Source: an uncultured Veillonella sp. (GTDB lineage Bacteria; Bacillota; Negativicutes; Veillonellales; Veillonellaceae). From it: a stretch of 58,293 bases of DNA. A program made the position numbers and the translations under genes. Shown here piece by piece: positions 1 through 8,189 of the stretch. Position 1 is the stretch's first letter. Each line of letters opens with the position of its first letter. Below the pieces are notes generated by a model, which was given only the letters and a program-made list of their open reading frames with translations, did no database searches and was not told the DNA's origin. The DNA lies in NCBI GenBank assembly GCA_900552715.1, contig USAV01000001.1, positions 1 through 58,293 on the forward strand. Direction: 5' to 3'.

Positions 1-2
1 GT

Positions 3-1364
3 ACAGAGCCAAAACAGAATAAAAAGAAACGAAGCCGGCGCTCAAAAGGGCCGGCTTTATACAACGAGCAACAAAACCTAGGTGCTGCAAAGGTTGAAAA
101 CTCTAAGGCGAGCACGACTCGTAAGCCTTTGCGTAGAACAAAGCGTAAGTCTACGAAACTTTCAGAAGGTGTAGCTAAACAAGCGAATCACTTAGCTTCT
201 AATATGCGGGAGGCCATGGTTAAAGTGACGAAGATGCGCCGTGTTGAACGTCGTAACCGTGAGACTGTAGCTATTGCAAAAACTACACCAGCTATGACCT
301 TGAAGCGCCTAGTTCGTCCGGAACAGGTGGGCGATTTAATGGGACGATTAAATCGTTCATTAAACTTTGACCTAGGTATCGACTTAGGGACTGCGAATAT
401 TCTTATTTTCGCTAAAGGTAAGGGCTTAGTCTTAGATGAGCCAGCTTATATTGCGAAAGATGACAAAACAGGGGATATTCTCGCCTTAGGCGAAGCTGCA
501 CGTACTATGATAGGACGTACACCTAAAGGCATATCCGTTATTCGCCCTGTTCAAGCAGGCGTTATCGCGGATTATGATATGACCGAATTTATGTTAAAGT
601 ATTTTATTCGTTCAGTCGTGCCTGCTTCTAGATTGATGAAAACGCGTATTATCGTATGTGTACCATCTGGGATTACACCTGTTGAAAAACGTGCCATTTT
701 AGAAGCATTGCTTAGAACTGGTGCTAAGAAAACTGTCCTTATAGAGGAACCATTGGCGGCAGCTATGGGGACAGGGCTCAATGATGCAGACCAAGTTGGG
801 GCCATGGTTGTCGATGTTGGTGGCGGTACTACGGATATCGCAGTTCTTTGTGATACGGGCGTTGTGGTGAGTGAATCTCTTCGCATTGGGGGAGATTCCT
901 TCAATGAATCTATTATCCGATATATCCGCCGTAAGAAGAGACTTGTTATTGGACCTTTAACAGCAGAAAAGATTAAGATTTCTGTCGGTACTGTGGATCG
1001 GCGCGCTAAGGAGCGAACTATAGAGGTTAGAGGGCGTGATGCAAGCTCTGGATTACCTAAGAGGGTTGCTGTTAATTCCTTAGAGATTCAACGTGCCTTA
1101 GAGGCGCAAGTGATGAATATTTTAGAAGGAATTAAGTCTATTTTAGAAAAAACGCCACCAGAACTTGTGGCGGCTATTAATGATCACGGTATCATTCTTA
1201 CTGGTGGTGGTGCTCTCATCGATGGCTTAGATCGTGTTATTACACGTTCCGTAGGTATTGCATCGTATTTGGTAGAGTCTCCACGATATGCTGTTATCAA
1301 AGGGGTTGCTAAAGCTCTTGATGAAATGTCACAATTGCGTGATACATTGGATGAATTACAATAA
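3..1364 (+). CDS. mreB: MreB-family actin-like protein, 5'-partial, with basic N-terminal extension
   Basis: Rod-shape/cell-wall scaffold ATPase of the MreB actin family, which polymerises on the inner face of the membrane. The core shows the actin ATPase signatures: DLGTAN (phosphate 1), EEPLAAAMG, DVGGGTTDIAV (phosphate 2) and TGGGALIDGL (adenosine motif). The frame has no stop from base 3 onward, so the gene probably begins upstream of the window. The residues before the core are strongly Lys/Arg-rich. Two internal starts are possible: TTG at 129, with no Shine-Dalgarno, and ATG at 339, preceded by AGGTGG about 7 nt upstream. The ATG would give 341 residues, the usual MreB length. I prefer the partial long form because the upstream codons look coding, but the start is open. 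Family call is secure; it could be an Mbl/MreBH-like paralogue rather than MreB itself. Confidence 0.8.
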   Translation, partial: TEPKQNKKKRSRRSKGPALYNEQQNLGAAKVENSKASTTRKPLRRTKRKSTKLSEGVAKQANHLASNMREAMVKVTKMRRVERRNRETVAIAKTTPAMTLKRLVRPEQVGDLMGRLNRSLNFDLGIDLGTANILIFAKGKGLVLDEPAYIAKDDKTGDILALGEAARTMIGRTPKGISVIRPVQAGVIADYDMTEFMLKYFIRSVVPASRLMKTRIIVCVPSGITPVEKRAILEALLRTGAKKTVLIEEPLAAAMGTGLNDADQVGAMVVDVGGGTTDIAVLCDTGVVVSESLRIGGDSFNESIIRYIRRKKRLVIGPLTAEKIKISVGTVDRRAKERTIEVRGRDASSGLPKRVAVNSLEIQRALEAQVMNILEGIKSILEKTPPELVAAINDHGIILTGGGALIDGLDRVITRSVGIASYLVESPRYAVIKGVAKALDEMSQLRDTLDELQ

Positions 1365-1394
1365 AATATTGTGTTGAAATACTATGTAAATTGA

Positions 1395-1460
1395 CGAAGT
1401 TACTATTTATAGAGAGACCATTGATGAGTGGATTAACTATAGATAGTAACTTCGTTTTTT
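1395..1460 (+). terminator. Rho-independent terminator after the MreB gene
   Basis: Arms 1395-1412 and 1437-1454 pair over 18 positions with a single G-U wobble, followed by six T (1455-1460). The 24-nt loop is unusually large. It separates the MreB gene from the AMIN-domain gene. Confidence 0.88.
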
Positions 1461-1472
1461 AGTGCTCTCTTT

Positions 1473-1501
1473 TTGTAATTTTCATCTTTATGATGTATAC
1501 T
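1473..1501 (+). promoter_or_regulatory. Sigma-A-type promoter for the AMIN-domain gene
   Basis: TTGTAA at 1473-1478, a 17-nt spacer and TATACT at 1496-1501, just downstream of the preceding terminator and 80 nt before the ATG. Confidence 0.65.
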
Positions 1502-1580
1502 ATAGTAAAAGTATATTGTATAAAATTGATGTATGAATATAAACCTATTAATATGGGTTATCACTATAGAGGAATTGTAA

Positions 1581-2924
1581 ATGAAACGATATTTATATAC
1601 GACTTTTGCTGTGTTAGGCTTTCTAGGCAGTACAATACCTTATGCTGAAGCTGGGAATTTAACAGGCGTACGTGTATCTAATCACGAAGGTACAAGTCGA
1701 ATCGTATTAGATGTATCTGAAATGCCTGTATCTTGGACCAAATCTTATAATGAGTCCACACATGCCCTTACACTTAACCTTGGTGGTACTACAAATGGAT
1801 TGACGGGTCCTATAGCGCAAAATAATACAAAAACAGGTGTTTTGAAAGGCATTGGCTTACAACCTGTTAATGGATCTTTGCAAGTAACATTGACGGCTAA
1901 CAAGGATGTACAACATCATGAATTTACATTGGAGAAGCCATCGCGTATTGTAGTTGATTTGTTTTCTAGCTATGCTCAACAAACAACAAAGGATGTAAAT
2001 AAATCTGTTACGTATAGCAAGATTAATAACACTGTATCAGAAGGCAAAATCCAGGCCTTTGCATTATCTGTGGACAATGATTCACCTATGGTGGTCGCTC
2101 ATGTTTCGGAAGGTAAACCCTTATCATCTGTAGTTCAATCGCATACTGCCATAATTGGCGCAAAGGTAAAAGGTGGTAGTTTTGATCGCCCTTATTCGGT
2201 TGCAAGTGATGGAACTATCGATTTAGAGCGTATTTCTAACCGTGGTACCTTGCGATATACACCAAATCGTGGATATTTTATTGAGGAAAAAAGACCTTTA
2301 CTACAGGCTAAAACACAGAAGGATACATTCCTGATTACCTCTGTTAATACAAGTCGTAAAGAAAATGCTTTGACTCTATATACATCAGCGTATGGGGTAT
2401 CTACAAAGACTAATGACTTCGGATACGAAGTGACTGTAGCTAATGGCAAGGTAGTTAGTGGTCAAAAAGGGAATTCTAAAATTGGAGAAAACCAATACGT
2501 ATTATCTGGCCACGGAGAATCGCGGGATGCACTACGTAAATTAAAGGTGGGCACACCGATTACGATTCAAAATAGACCGGAGTTGGCACAAGTGAATACC
2601 ACTGGTGGAGCATCTTTACAAGCAGGTACTATGGTTTTGAAAAATGGTAACTATGTAGGTGCTGATAGGACCAATAATAAAGCTCGTAGTTTTATAGGAA
2701 CTACTAAAGATCATAATTTGGTGGTTCTTACTGTTGATAAAGCTGGGCTTCAATCCGTAGGGGTTACACAACAAGAAGGGGCTCAACTATTATCCAAACT
2801 AGGCGTCGTGGATGGTGCTGAATTATCGAATCAAGGTAGTGTTGATTTAGTAGTCAATGATACATACGTTCATAAAGCGACTTCAAATCCTACGACCTAT
2901 GAGGATATTGTAATTATAAAATGA
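1581..2924 (+). CDS. Secreted AMIN-domain protein with degenerate phosphodiester-glycosidase-like C-terminus
   Basis: Exported 447-residue protein; the signal peptide ends near residue 24 (YAEA-GN). Residues about 26-130 look like an AMIN domain (GVRVSNHEGTSRIVLDVS; KPSRIVVDLFSS), a fold known to target proteins to peptidoglycan or to envelope machines. The last 110 residues resemble the NAGPA/phosphodiester glycosidase family (VVLTVDKAGLQSVGVT, then AQLLSKLGVVDGAELSNQGS), but the usual Asp-Gly-Gly-Gly-Ser stretch is replaced by Ser-Asn-Gln-Gly-Ser, so activity is doubtful. GAGGA lies about 8 nt before the ATG. It sits between the MreB gene and the mla operon with its own promoter, suggesting a cell-wall or envelope role (inference). 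The AMIN call is moderate; the C-terminal call is tentative. Confidence 0.62.
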   Translation: MKRYLYTTFAVLGFLGSTIPYAEAGNLTGVRVSNHEGTSRIVLDVSEMPVSWTKSYNESTHALTLNLGGTTNGLTGPIAQNNTKTGVLKGIGLQPVNGSLQVTLTANKDVQHHEFTLEKPSRIVVDLFSSYAQQTTKDVNKSVTYSKINNTVSEGKIQAFALSVDNDSPMVVAHVSEGKPLSSVVQSHTAIIGAKVKGGSFDRPYSVASDGTIDLERISNRGTLRYTPNRGYFIEEKRPLLQAKTQKDTFLITSVNTSRKENALTLYTSAYGVSTKTNDFGYEVTVANGKVVSGQKGNSKIGENQYVLSGHGESRDALRKLKVGTPITIQNRPELAQVNTTGGASLQAGTMVLKNGNYVGADRTNNKARSFIGTTKDHNLVVLTVDKAGLQSVGVTQQEGAQLLSKLGVVDGAELSNQGSVDLVVNDTYVHKATSNPTTYEDIVIIK

Positions 2925-2945
2925 ATTCGTTGCATACAATTTTGT

Positions 2946-2974
2946 TTGAAATATTAGTAATAATTTAGTATACT
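2946..2974 (+). promoter_or_regulatory. Sigma-A-type promoter for the mla operon
   Basis: TTGAAA at 2946-2951, a 17-nt spacer, TATACT at 2969-2974. No terminator is visible between here and 9661, so it probably drives all six genes from 3013 to 9650. Confidence 0.68.
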
Positions 2975-3012
2975 ATAAATACATAACTAATTTTGTAAAA
3001 GGAGGGATCGTT

Positions 3013-3297
3013 ATGAAAAGAGTAGTGTTGGCATTAGCTGCTTTAGGCATTTTAAGTGTTAGCTCTGTAATGGCGGCCCCTGTATCATACCAAAGTGTAT
3101 TAACAGGTAAAGTTGCTTCTACAGTTTCTGTTGGCTCTGCTGTAACAGAAGGTCAAACATTGGTAACTGTAGAGACATTGGCTGGCCCTATGGCTGCTGC
3201 TAAATCTACTGTAACTGGTACTGTAACGGCGGTTAATGTTACAGTGGGCTCAGACGTTTCTCGTGATCAAATCGTTGTCACAGTAGAAAGTAAATAA
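3013..3297 (+). CDS. Small exported biotin/lipoyl-fold-like protein
   Basis: 94 residues with a signal peptide cleaved near residue 21 (VMAA-PV). The mature part reads like two halves of a biotinyl/lipoyl barrel: GSAVTEGQTLVTVET, then STVTGTVTAVNVTVGSDV. The Met-Lys-Met modification motif is absent; ETLAGPMAAAKS stands in its place, so covalent biotin or lipoate is unlikely. Similar hybrid motifs occur in periplasmic adaptor subunits of efflux pumps, but this protein is far too short to be one. GGAGGG lies 6 nt before the ATG. First gene of the mla operon, 12 nt before the S55-like gene. Function unknown; an accessory role in envelope transport is inferred from position only. Confidence 0.6.
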   Translation: MKRVVLALAALGILSVSSVMAAPVSYQSVLTGKVASTVSVGSAVTEGQTLVTVETLAGPMAAAKSTVTGTVTAVNVTVGSDVSRDQIVVTVESK

Positions 3298-3309
3298 AGG
3301 AGAGAAGGA

Positions 3310-5316
3310 ATGAAGTTTTCTCATTCTTGGCGTCGGTATAGAAAAGCGATACTGGCGCTTTTCTTCTGTACTTCACTTACAGCTGCACAGGCTGTTGATT
3401 TCATGCCTGTCAATGATGTAACTACAGGTATGGAAGGCATTGCAAAAACTGTAATTGTAGGAGATACCATTTCTACCTTTGATGTAAAGGTACTTGGTGT
3501 CATGAAGGATAAGGGACCATCTGGTCATCTTATTTTAGCGAAGTTCTCTGGTCCTGTTATGGAAAAAACAGGCGGCATCGCTCATGGCATGAGTGGTAGT
3601 CCTGTATATATAAATGGTAAGCTCGTTGGTGCTGTTGCTTATGGCTGGGGCTTTGCAGATGGTACGATTGGGATGATTACCCCTATCGAGGATATGGTGA
3701 AATTATGGAATATTCCATATGAGAAGAACTTATCCAAACCATGGGATGATAAACAATTGATCCCTCTTGGCACGCCACTTATGGCTTATGGCTTTGATGC
3801 AGCATCCATGGATTACTTCAAATCCAAGTTGCCACAATATAAATATGAAACATATGATACGGCTAGTGCTAGTGGTGATGAAATTGCTAAACCTTTAGAA
3901 GCCGGTGGTTCTGTAGCAGCATTACTAGTTGATGGTGACCTAAAACTGGGGGCCATTGGTACTGTTACCTATGTAGATGGGGAAAAGATTGTTGCCTTTG
4001 GTCATCCATTCTTAAAACATGGCTCCTCAAACTACTTCATGCATAATGCAAGCATCTTTACAGTAGTTAAAAGTTATGATGCTGCTTTCAAATTGGGCTC
4101 TATGGGCAAGGAAGTTGGCTCTGTAACTGAAGATAGAGGTGCTGGTATTGCAGGTGTTTCTGGTGTGATTTCTCCAGGGATCCCTATGCGATTCCATTTG
4201 AAAGACCTTGATATGGGGCGTGATAAAACTAGCTCTGTTAAGGTTATTGAAGATAGTGAGATGACACCGACTTTAGCGGCTACATCTCTATATAACATGT
4301 TGAATAAAACGTTGGATCGTAGTGGCGCTGGTACGGCTACCATTTCTTATACAATCACACCAAGAGGTAAAGAGCATAAACCGTTGACGCGAACTAATAT
4401 GTTCTATAGCTCTGACTCTATCTCTGAGAAGGCTGTTGATGAGTTCTATAATGTTATCGACGTTCTTATGAATAACCGATTCATTAATTATGAAATTTCT
4501 GACATCTCTGTAGAAACTGAGGTGACACAAGATAAGAAAACAGCTAAGCTTGTTGATGCCTCTGCATCTTCAACCATTGTTTCCCCTGGTGATACAATCG
4601 TTGTAGATGTAACGTTGGAGCCGTTCCGCGGTGAGAAGGTCGTTAAACAAATCTTCTTTAAGGTTCCTGAGGATCAAGCTGTTGGCAAGTATACCTTAGA
4701 GGTGCGTGGGGGCGGTGAAATCCCATTACCTTATGTATTAGAAAAGCAAAAATATAATTTAACTGATGAAATTTTACGTCGCTTAAAAGTTCATAAAGAT
4801 TTTAATGAACTTTATGATGAAATTCAAAAGACTGATACAAATAATCAAATCGTTGTAGAGTTTTTAGAAGATGGCATTAGTCTTGTTGATGAAGATGGTT
4901 CCCAATCTGTTAAAAAAGCTAAACTTAAAGATGTGGAATCAAAACCTATGCCAGGGGATGTAAAGAAAAAAACAGGTCAAGAAGATTTGAGTTCTAGTAA
5001 GGACGATGATAATCAAATAGAAAAAACTGCTATTGATACGGAATACATCGTTCAAGGTGATGGTCAATTTACAATTCATGTTATGAAACCAGCCGATCGC
5101 GATAAAGCATTAGCTAAACGCGTAAAAGAAGTTAAAAATCAAAGCAAGATGGAACATAAATTAGAATTGGAAGACCAATCCAAAAAGGATAAATCCAGTA
5201 AAAAAGATGTGAAAAAGTCTGATAAACAAGATGTGAAAAAATCTGATAAACAAGACCAAAAAACACCTGATAAAAAGGATGAATCTAAAGTAAATGATAC
5301 TAATGCAGCTGAATAA
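3310..5316 (+). CDS. SpoIVB/S55-peptidase-like exported protein
   Basis: 668 residues with a signal peptide (cleavage near AQA-VD, residue 28). The serine motif GMSGSP is at residues 93-98 (candidate nucleophile Ser95). A segment like the SpoIVB histidine region (GAIGTVTYVDGEKIVAFGH) ends at His232. In SpoIVB itself the His precedes the Ser motif, so the order here is swapped. No PDZ domain is evident. A beta-rich middle (about 400-500) is followed by a charged tail of Lys/Asp/Ser repeats (KKSDKQD units, about residues 600-668). Sporulation is not expected for such an organism, so a periplasmic processing or scaffold role is more likely. Sits 12 nt after the lipoyl-like gene and 31 nt before mlaE. 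Family membership is fairly clear; peptidase activity is not shown. Confidence 0.7.
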   Translation: MKFSHSWRRYRKAILALFFCTSLTAAQAVDFMPVNDVTTGMEGIAKTVIVGDTISTFDVKVLGVMKDKGPSGHLILAKFSGPVMEKTGGIAHGMSGSPVYINGKLVGAVAYGWGFADGTIGMITPIEDMVKLWNIPYEKNLSKPWDDKQLIPLGTPLMAYGFDAASMDYFKSKLPQYKYETYDTASASGDEIAKPLEAGGSVAALLVDGDLKLGAIGTVTYVDGEKIVAFGHPFLKHGSSNYFMHNASIFTVVKSYDAAFKLGSMGKEVGSVTEDRGAGIAGVSGVISPGIPMRFHLKDLDMGRDKTSSVKVIEDSEMTPTLAATSLYNMLNKTLDRSGAGTATISYTITPRGKEHKPLTRTNMFYSSDSISEKAVDEFYNVIDVLMNNRFINYEISDISVETEVTQDKKTAKLVDASASSTIVSPGDTIVVDVTLEPFRGEKVVKQIFFKVPEDQAVGKYTLEVRGGGEIPLPYVLEKQKYNLTDEILRRLKVHKDFNELYDEIQKTDTNNQIVVEFLEDGISLVDEDGSQSVKKAKLKDVESKPMPGDVKKKTGQEDLSSSKDDDNQIEKTAIDTEYIVQGDGQFTIHVMKPADRDKALAKRVKEVKNQSKMEHKLELEDQSKKDKSSKKDVKKSDKQDVKKSDKQDQKTPDKKDESKVNDTNAAE

Positions 5317-5347
5317 GCTGAAAATGTAAGGGGAAAGGGCTAAACTG

Positions 5348-6109
5348 TTGAATTGGCTAGAATCGATAGGACGAGCTGTAATGAACGGCCTATCACAGAT
5401 GGGGAGTGCTACATTATTGGTGTGGCACACAATTAGACAACTGAAAATGATTAATCTGTGGCATGTGTTTCAGCAGATGGCTCACTTAGGCGTAGATTCG
5501 TTGCCGATTATCAGTTTAACGTTACTCTTTGCTGGTGCAGTTATGACCTTACAGATTACAGATGTATTGATTACATATGGTGCACAAAGCACTGTAGGTG
5601 GTCTTATGGCTGTTGCTATGGGACGTGAATTAGGTCCCATCTTAGTAGGGGTAGTACTAGCTGGCCGTGTTGGCGCTGCCATCACGGCTGAAATTGGTAC
5701 AATGAAGGTAACCGAACAAATCGATGCGCTTCGTGTTATGGCTGTCGATCCTATTGGTTATCTTGTGGTACCTCGTGTAGTAGCATGTATGATTATGGTG
5801 CCTATATTGGCGTTTTATGGTGTAGTAATTGGCATTGCAGGTGGTTACTTTGTGGCTACTGCAATTAAGGGTTTAGCGCCAAGTACCTATTTAGATTCTA
5901 TTCAAATGTTTTCTACTATTTCAGACTTCACATTAGGCTTAGTTAAGTCCAGTGTGTTTGGTGCTGTTATTGCATTGGTAGGCTCCTATAAGGGGATGGA
6001 AACTAAAATGGGCGCAGAAGCCGTAGGCTTTTCCACAACTAGTTCTGTAGTAACTAGTATTATTTTAGTATTTGTATTAAATTACTTTTTATCTACCTTG
6101 TTATATTAG
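5348..6109 (+). CDS. mlaE: MlaE-family lipid transport permease
   Basis: Inner-membrane permease of the MlaFED ABC system, which moves phospholipids between the two membranes. 253 residues, the family norm, with an amphipathic N-terminus, about five hydrophobic segments, and the conserved GRELGPILVGVVLAGRVGA and EIGTMKVTEQIDALRVM stretches. Translation starts at TTG, 31 nt after the preceding stop, behind a purine-rich GGGGAAAGGG. Followed by mlaF and mlaD, which confirms the system. Confidence 0.93.
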   Translation: MNWLESIGRAVMNGLSQMGSATLLVWHTIRQLKMINLWHVFQQMAHLGVDSLPIISLTLLFAGAVMTLQITDVLITYGAQSTVGGLMAVAMGRELGPILVGVVLAGRVGAAITAEIGTMKVTEQIDALRVMAVDPIGYLVVPRVVACMIMVPILAFYGVVIGIAGGYFVATAIKGLAPSTYLDSIQMFSTISDFTLGLVKSSVFGAVIALVGSYKGMETKMGAEAVGFSTTSSVVTSIILVFVLNYFLSTLLY

Positions 6110-6129
6110 TAGATACGCTAGAGGGATTT

Positions 6130-6888
6130 ATGATAGAACTACGCGATGTTGTAGTTGCCTATGAGTCACGTGTGATTTTAGACTCCATTAATCTTACTAT
6201 CAATGATGGGGAGACGTTGGTTATATTAGGTGGTAGTGGCAGTGGTAAAAGTACATTGCTTCGATTATTAATTGGCTTGCAGCGCCCTACATCGGGACAG
6301 ATTATTGTAGATGGCACAGATATTACAACATTATCTGAAGATGAATTTAATACAGTACGAAGAAAAATGGGGATGGTATTCCAATACTCTGCTCTGTTTG
6401 ATTCTATGTCGGTAGGCGAAAACGTGGCCTTTGGCTTACGTCAACATACGGACTTAGGCGACGATGAGATACGACGCATTGTAGCAGAGCGACTAGATTG
6501 GGTCGGTTTGAAAGGGTATGAATCCTATATGCCTAACGAATTGTCAGGCGGTATGAAAAAGCGCGTTAGCTTAGCTCGCGCCATAGCGCTAGACCCAAGC
6601 TTAATCCTCTATGATGAACCTTCATCCGGCTTGGATCCTATTACATCTGGTACGATTAGTATGCTAATTAAGGGGATGCAACAACGGCTTGGTTGTACTT
6701 CTATTGTAGTAACACATGATATGCAATCCGCGTTTTACGTGGCAAATCGCATAGCTTTACTTGATAAGGGGAAATTTGTGGAAATTTCTGATACAATAGA
6801 CTTTAAGAATTCTACAAATAAAAAGGTACAACAGTTTATTCATGGTGAAGCAGAACCAATTAATGTATCTGCGATGGGAGATGTGTAA
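6130..6888 (+). CDS. mlaF: MlaF-family ABC transporter ATPase
   Basis: Cytoplasmic ATPase that pairs with MlaE. 252 residues with Walker A GGSGSGKST (34-42), signature LSGGM starting near 138, Walker B LILYDEPSSGLD near 158-169, and the H-loop VVTHD. GAGGG precedes the ATG. The stop overlaps the mlaD start (TAATG), pointing to translational coupling. Full length with all catalytic motifs intact. Confidence 0.95.
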   Translation: MIELRDVVVAYESRVILDSINLTINDGETLVILGGSGSGKSTLLRLLIGLQRPTSGQIIVDGTDITTLSEDEFNTVRRKMGMVFQYSALFDSMSVGENVAFGLRQHTDLGDDEIRRIVAERLDWVGLKGYESYMPNELSGGMKKRVSLARAIALDPSLILYDEPSSGLDPITSGTISMLIKGMQQRLGCTSIVVTHDMQSAFYVANRIALLDKGKFVEISDTIDFKNSTNKKVQQFIHGEAEPINVSAMGDV

Positions 6889-8147
6889 TGAAGTGGACGA
6901 CGGAGGCCAAGGTAGGGGCTTTCACAATAATAGGTATAGCTCTATTTATTGCGGGAATACTTTTTGTAGGTCGCATTGATATATGGGCTAAGCCACAAAT
7001 GACGATTACTGGCGATTTTGCTCAAGTTAATGGCCTAAAAAATGGCAATCAAGTTAAATATTCAGGTGTGGCCATCGGTAATGTCTCTGATATCGAGATT
7101 ACTCCGCATGGTGTTGTAGTAAAAATGAAGCTTGATGAAAAAACACAAATTCCAAGTGATTCTACGTTCACATTGGGATCAGATGGTTTTTTAGGTGATA
7201 AATTTATTCAAATTTCACCAGGTCAATCTAAGGTGTTTTTACAAGATGGTGACTCTGTTAAGGGCGAAGGTGCAGACGCTATGGATAAAGCGATGCAAAG
7301 TGCTCAAAAGTTAATGGATGGCACCGAAAAAATGTTGCAATCTATCAATAATATTATTGGTGATCCAGCAACGCAAAATGCACTTAAACATTCCTTGCAA
7401 TCTACTGCGACGATGGCTGATAATGCTGTAGCGATTACACAAAATATGGCTGATGTAACGGCACAGCTAAATCAAGCTGCTCAACAATTTAATGCAGATG
7501 GTAATGCAGGCAATGATATGCGTGCTATTTTGACTAACTTAAAACAAACTACGGATCGTGTAGATAATATGGCTCGTTCTATGGAGTCTACTGTAACTGA
7601 TCCTAAAGCACAGGAAAATATTAAGGAAACATTACATAATACGGCACAGATTTCAGCTCGCATCAACAAATTGATGGGTGGTAAAGCATATCAAACTGAT
7701 GCAAGTGGAAATGTAGTAGATGGAAATAATGTTGAAAAAAAGTCATCTACTAAAGTTGAGCCTTCTGTAGATTTGTTATATAACACAACAGATGATGAAT
7801 TCCGCATCAATGGTCGTGTTCGTGCTTATAATGATAAAGGTATGGCTGAGCTTGGCCTTTCCAATATCGGCGATGGCACTAAATTCGATTTAAATGCAGG
7901 TCGATTCATTAGCTCTAAATGGCTAGTACGGGGCGGTATTTTTGAAAGTGAATTAGGACTTGGCGTTGACTATAATTTACGTGGTCCAGTTTCATTATCC
8001 GCAGCGGTATATGACCTTAACAATCGCAAATATCGTATTCGTAGTGATATACGTTTACATAAAGATACTTATGGGGTTATTCAAATGACCAGACCGTTCG
8101 GTTCCACGAATGGTGGTACCTACTTTGGTATCAAACAAGTATTTTAA
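6888..8147 (+). CDS. mlaD: MlaD-like MCE protein with C-terminal outer-membrane barrel-like region
   Basis: Lipid shuttle component. One N-terminal membrane helix (residues about 10-28), an MCE domain (about 38-117; VNGLKNGNQVKYSGVAIGNV), then a long helical stretch rich in Gln/Asn/Met (about 120-260). The last 135 residues show alternating polar/hydrophobic strands and end in Phe, as outer-membrane barrels do. E. coli MlaD is about 183 residues; this one has 419. In Veillonella parvula this protein has been described as a single-chain MCE-helix-barrel that bridges both membranes, which would replace MlaC and MlaA. Neither gene is in this window. The barrel is read from sequence pattern here, not modelled. 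Overlaps mlaF by one base. Confidence 0.9.
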   Translation: MKWTTEAKVGAFTIIGIALFIAGILFVGRIDIWAKPQMTITGDFAQVNGLKNGNQVKYSGVAIGNVSDIEITPHGVVVKMKLDEKTQIPSDSTFTLGSDGFLGDKFIQISPGQSKVFLQDGDSVKGEGADAMDKAMQSAQKLMDGTEKMLQSINNIIGDPATQNALKHSLQSTATMADNAVAITQNMADVTAQLNQAAQQFNADGNAGNDMRAILTNLKQTTDRVDNMARSMESTVTDPKAQENIKETLHNTAQISARINKLMGGKAYQTDASGNVVDGNNVEKKSSTKVEPSVDLLYNTTDDEFRINGRVRAYNDKGMAELGLSNIGDGTKFDLNAGRFISSKWLVRGGIFESELGLGVDYNLRGPVSLSAAVYDLNNRKYRIRSDIRLHKDTYGVIQMTRPFGSTNGGTYFGIKQVF

Positions 8148-8189
8148 AGACTAATACATTCACTTTAGGTGAGTATGGAGGTACATATT

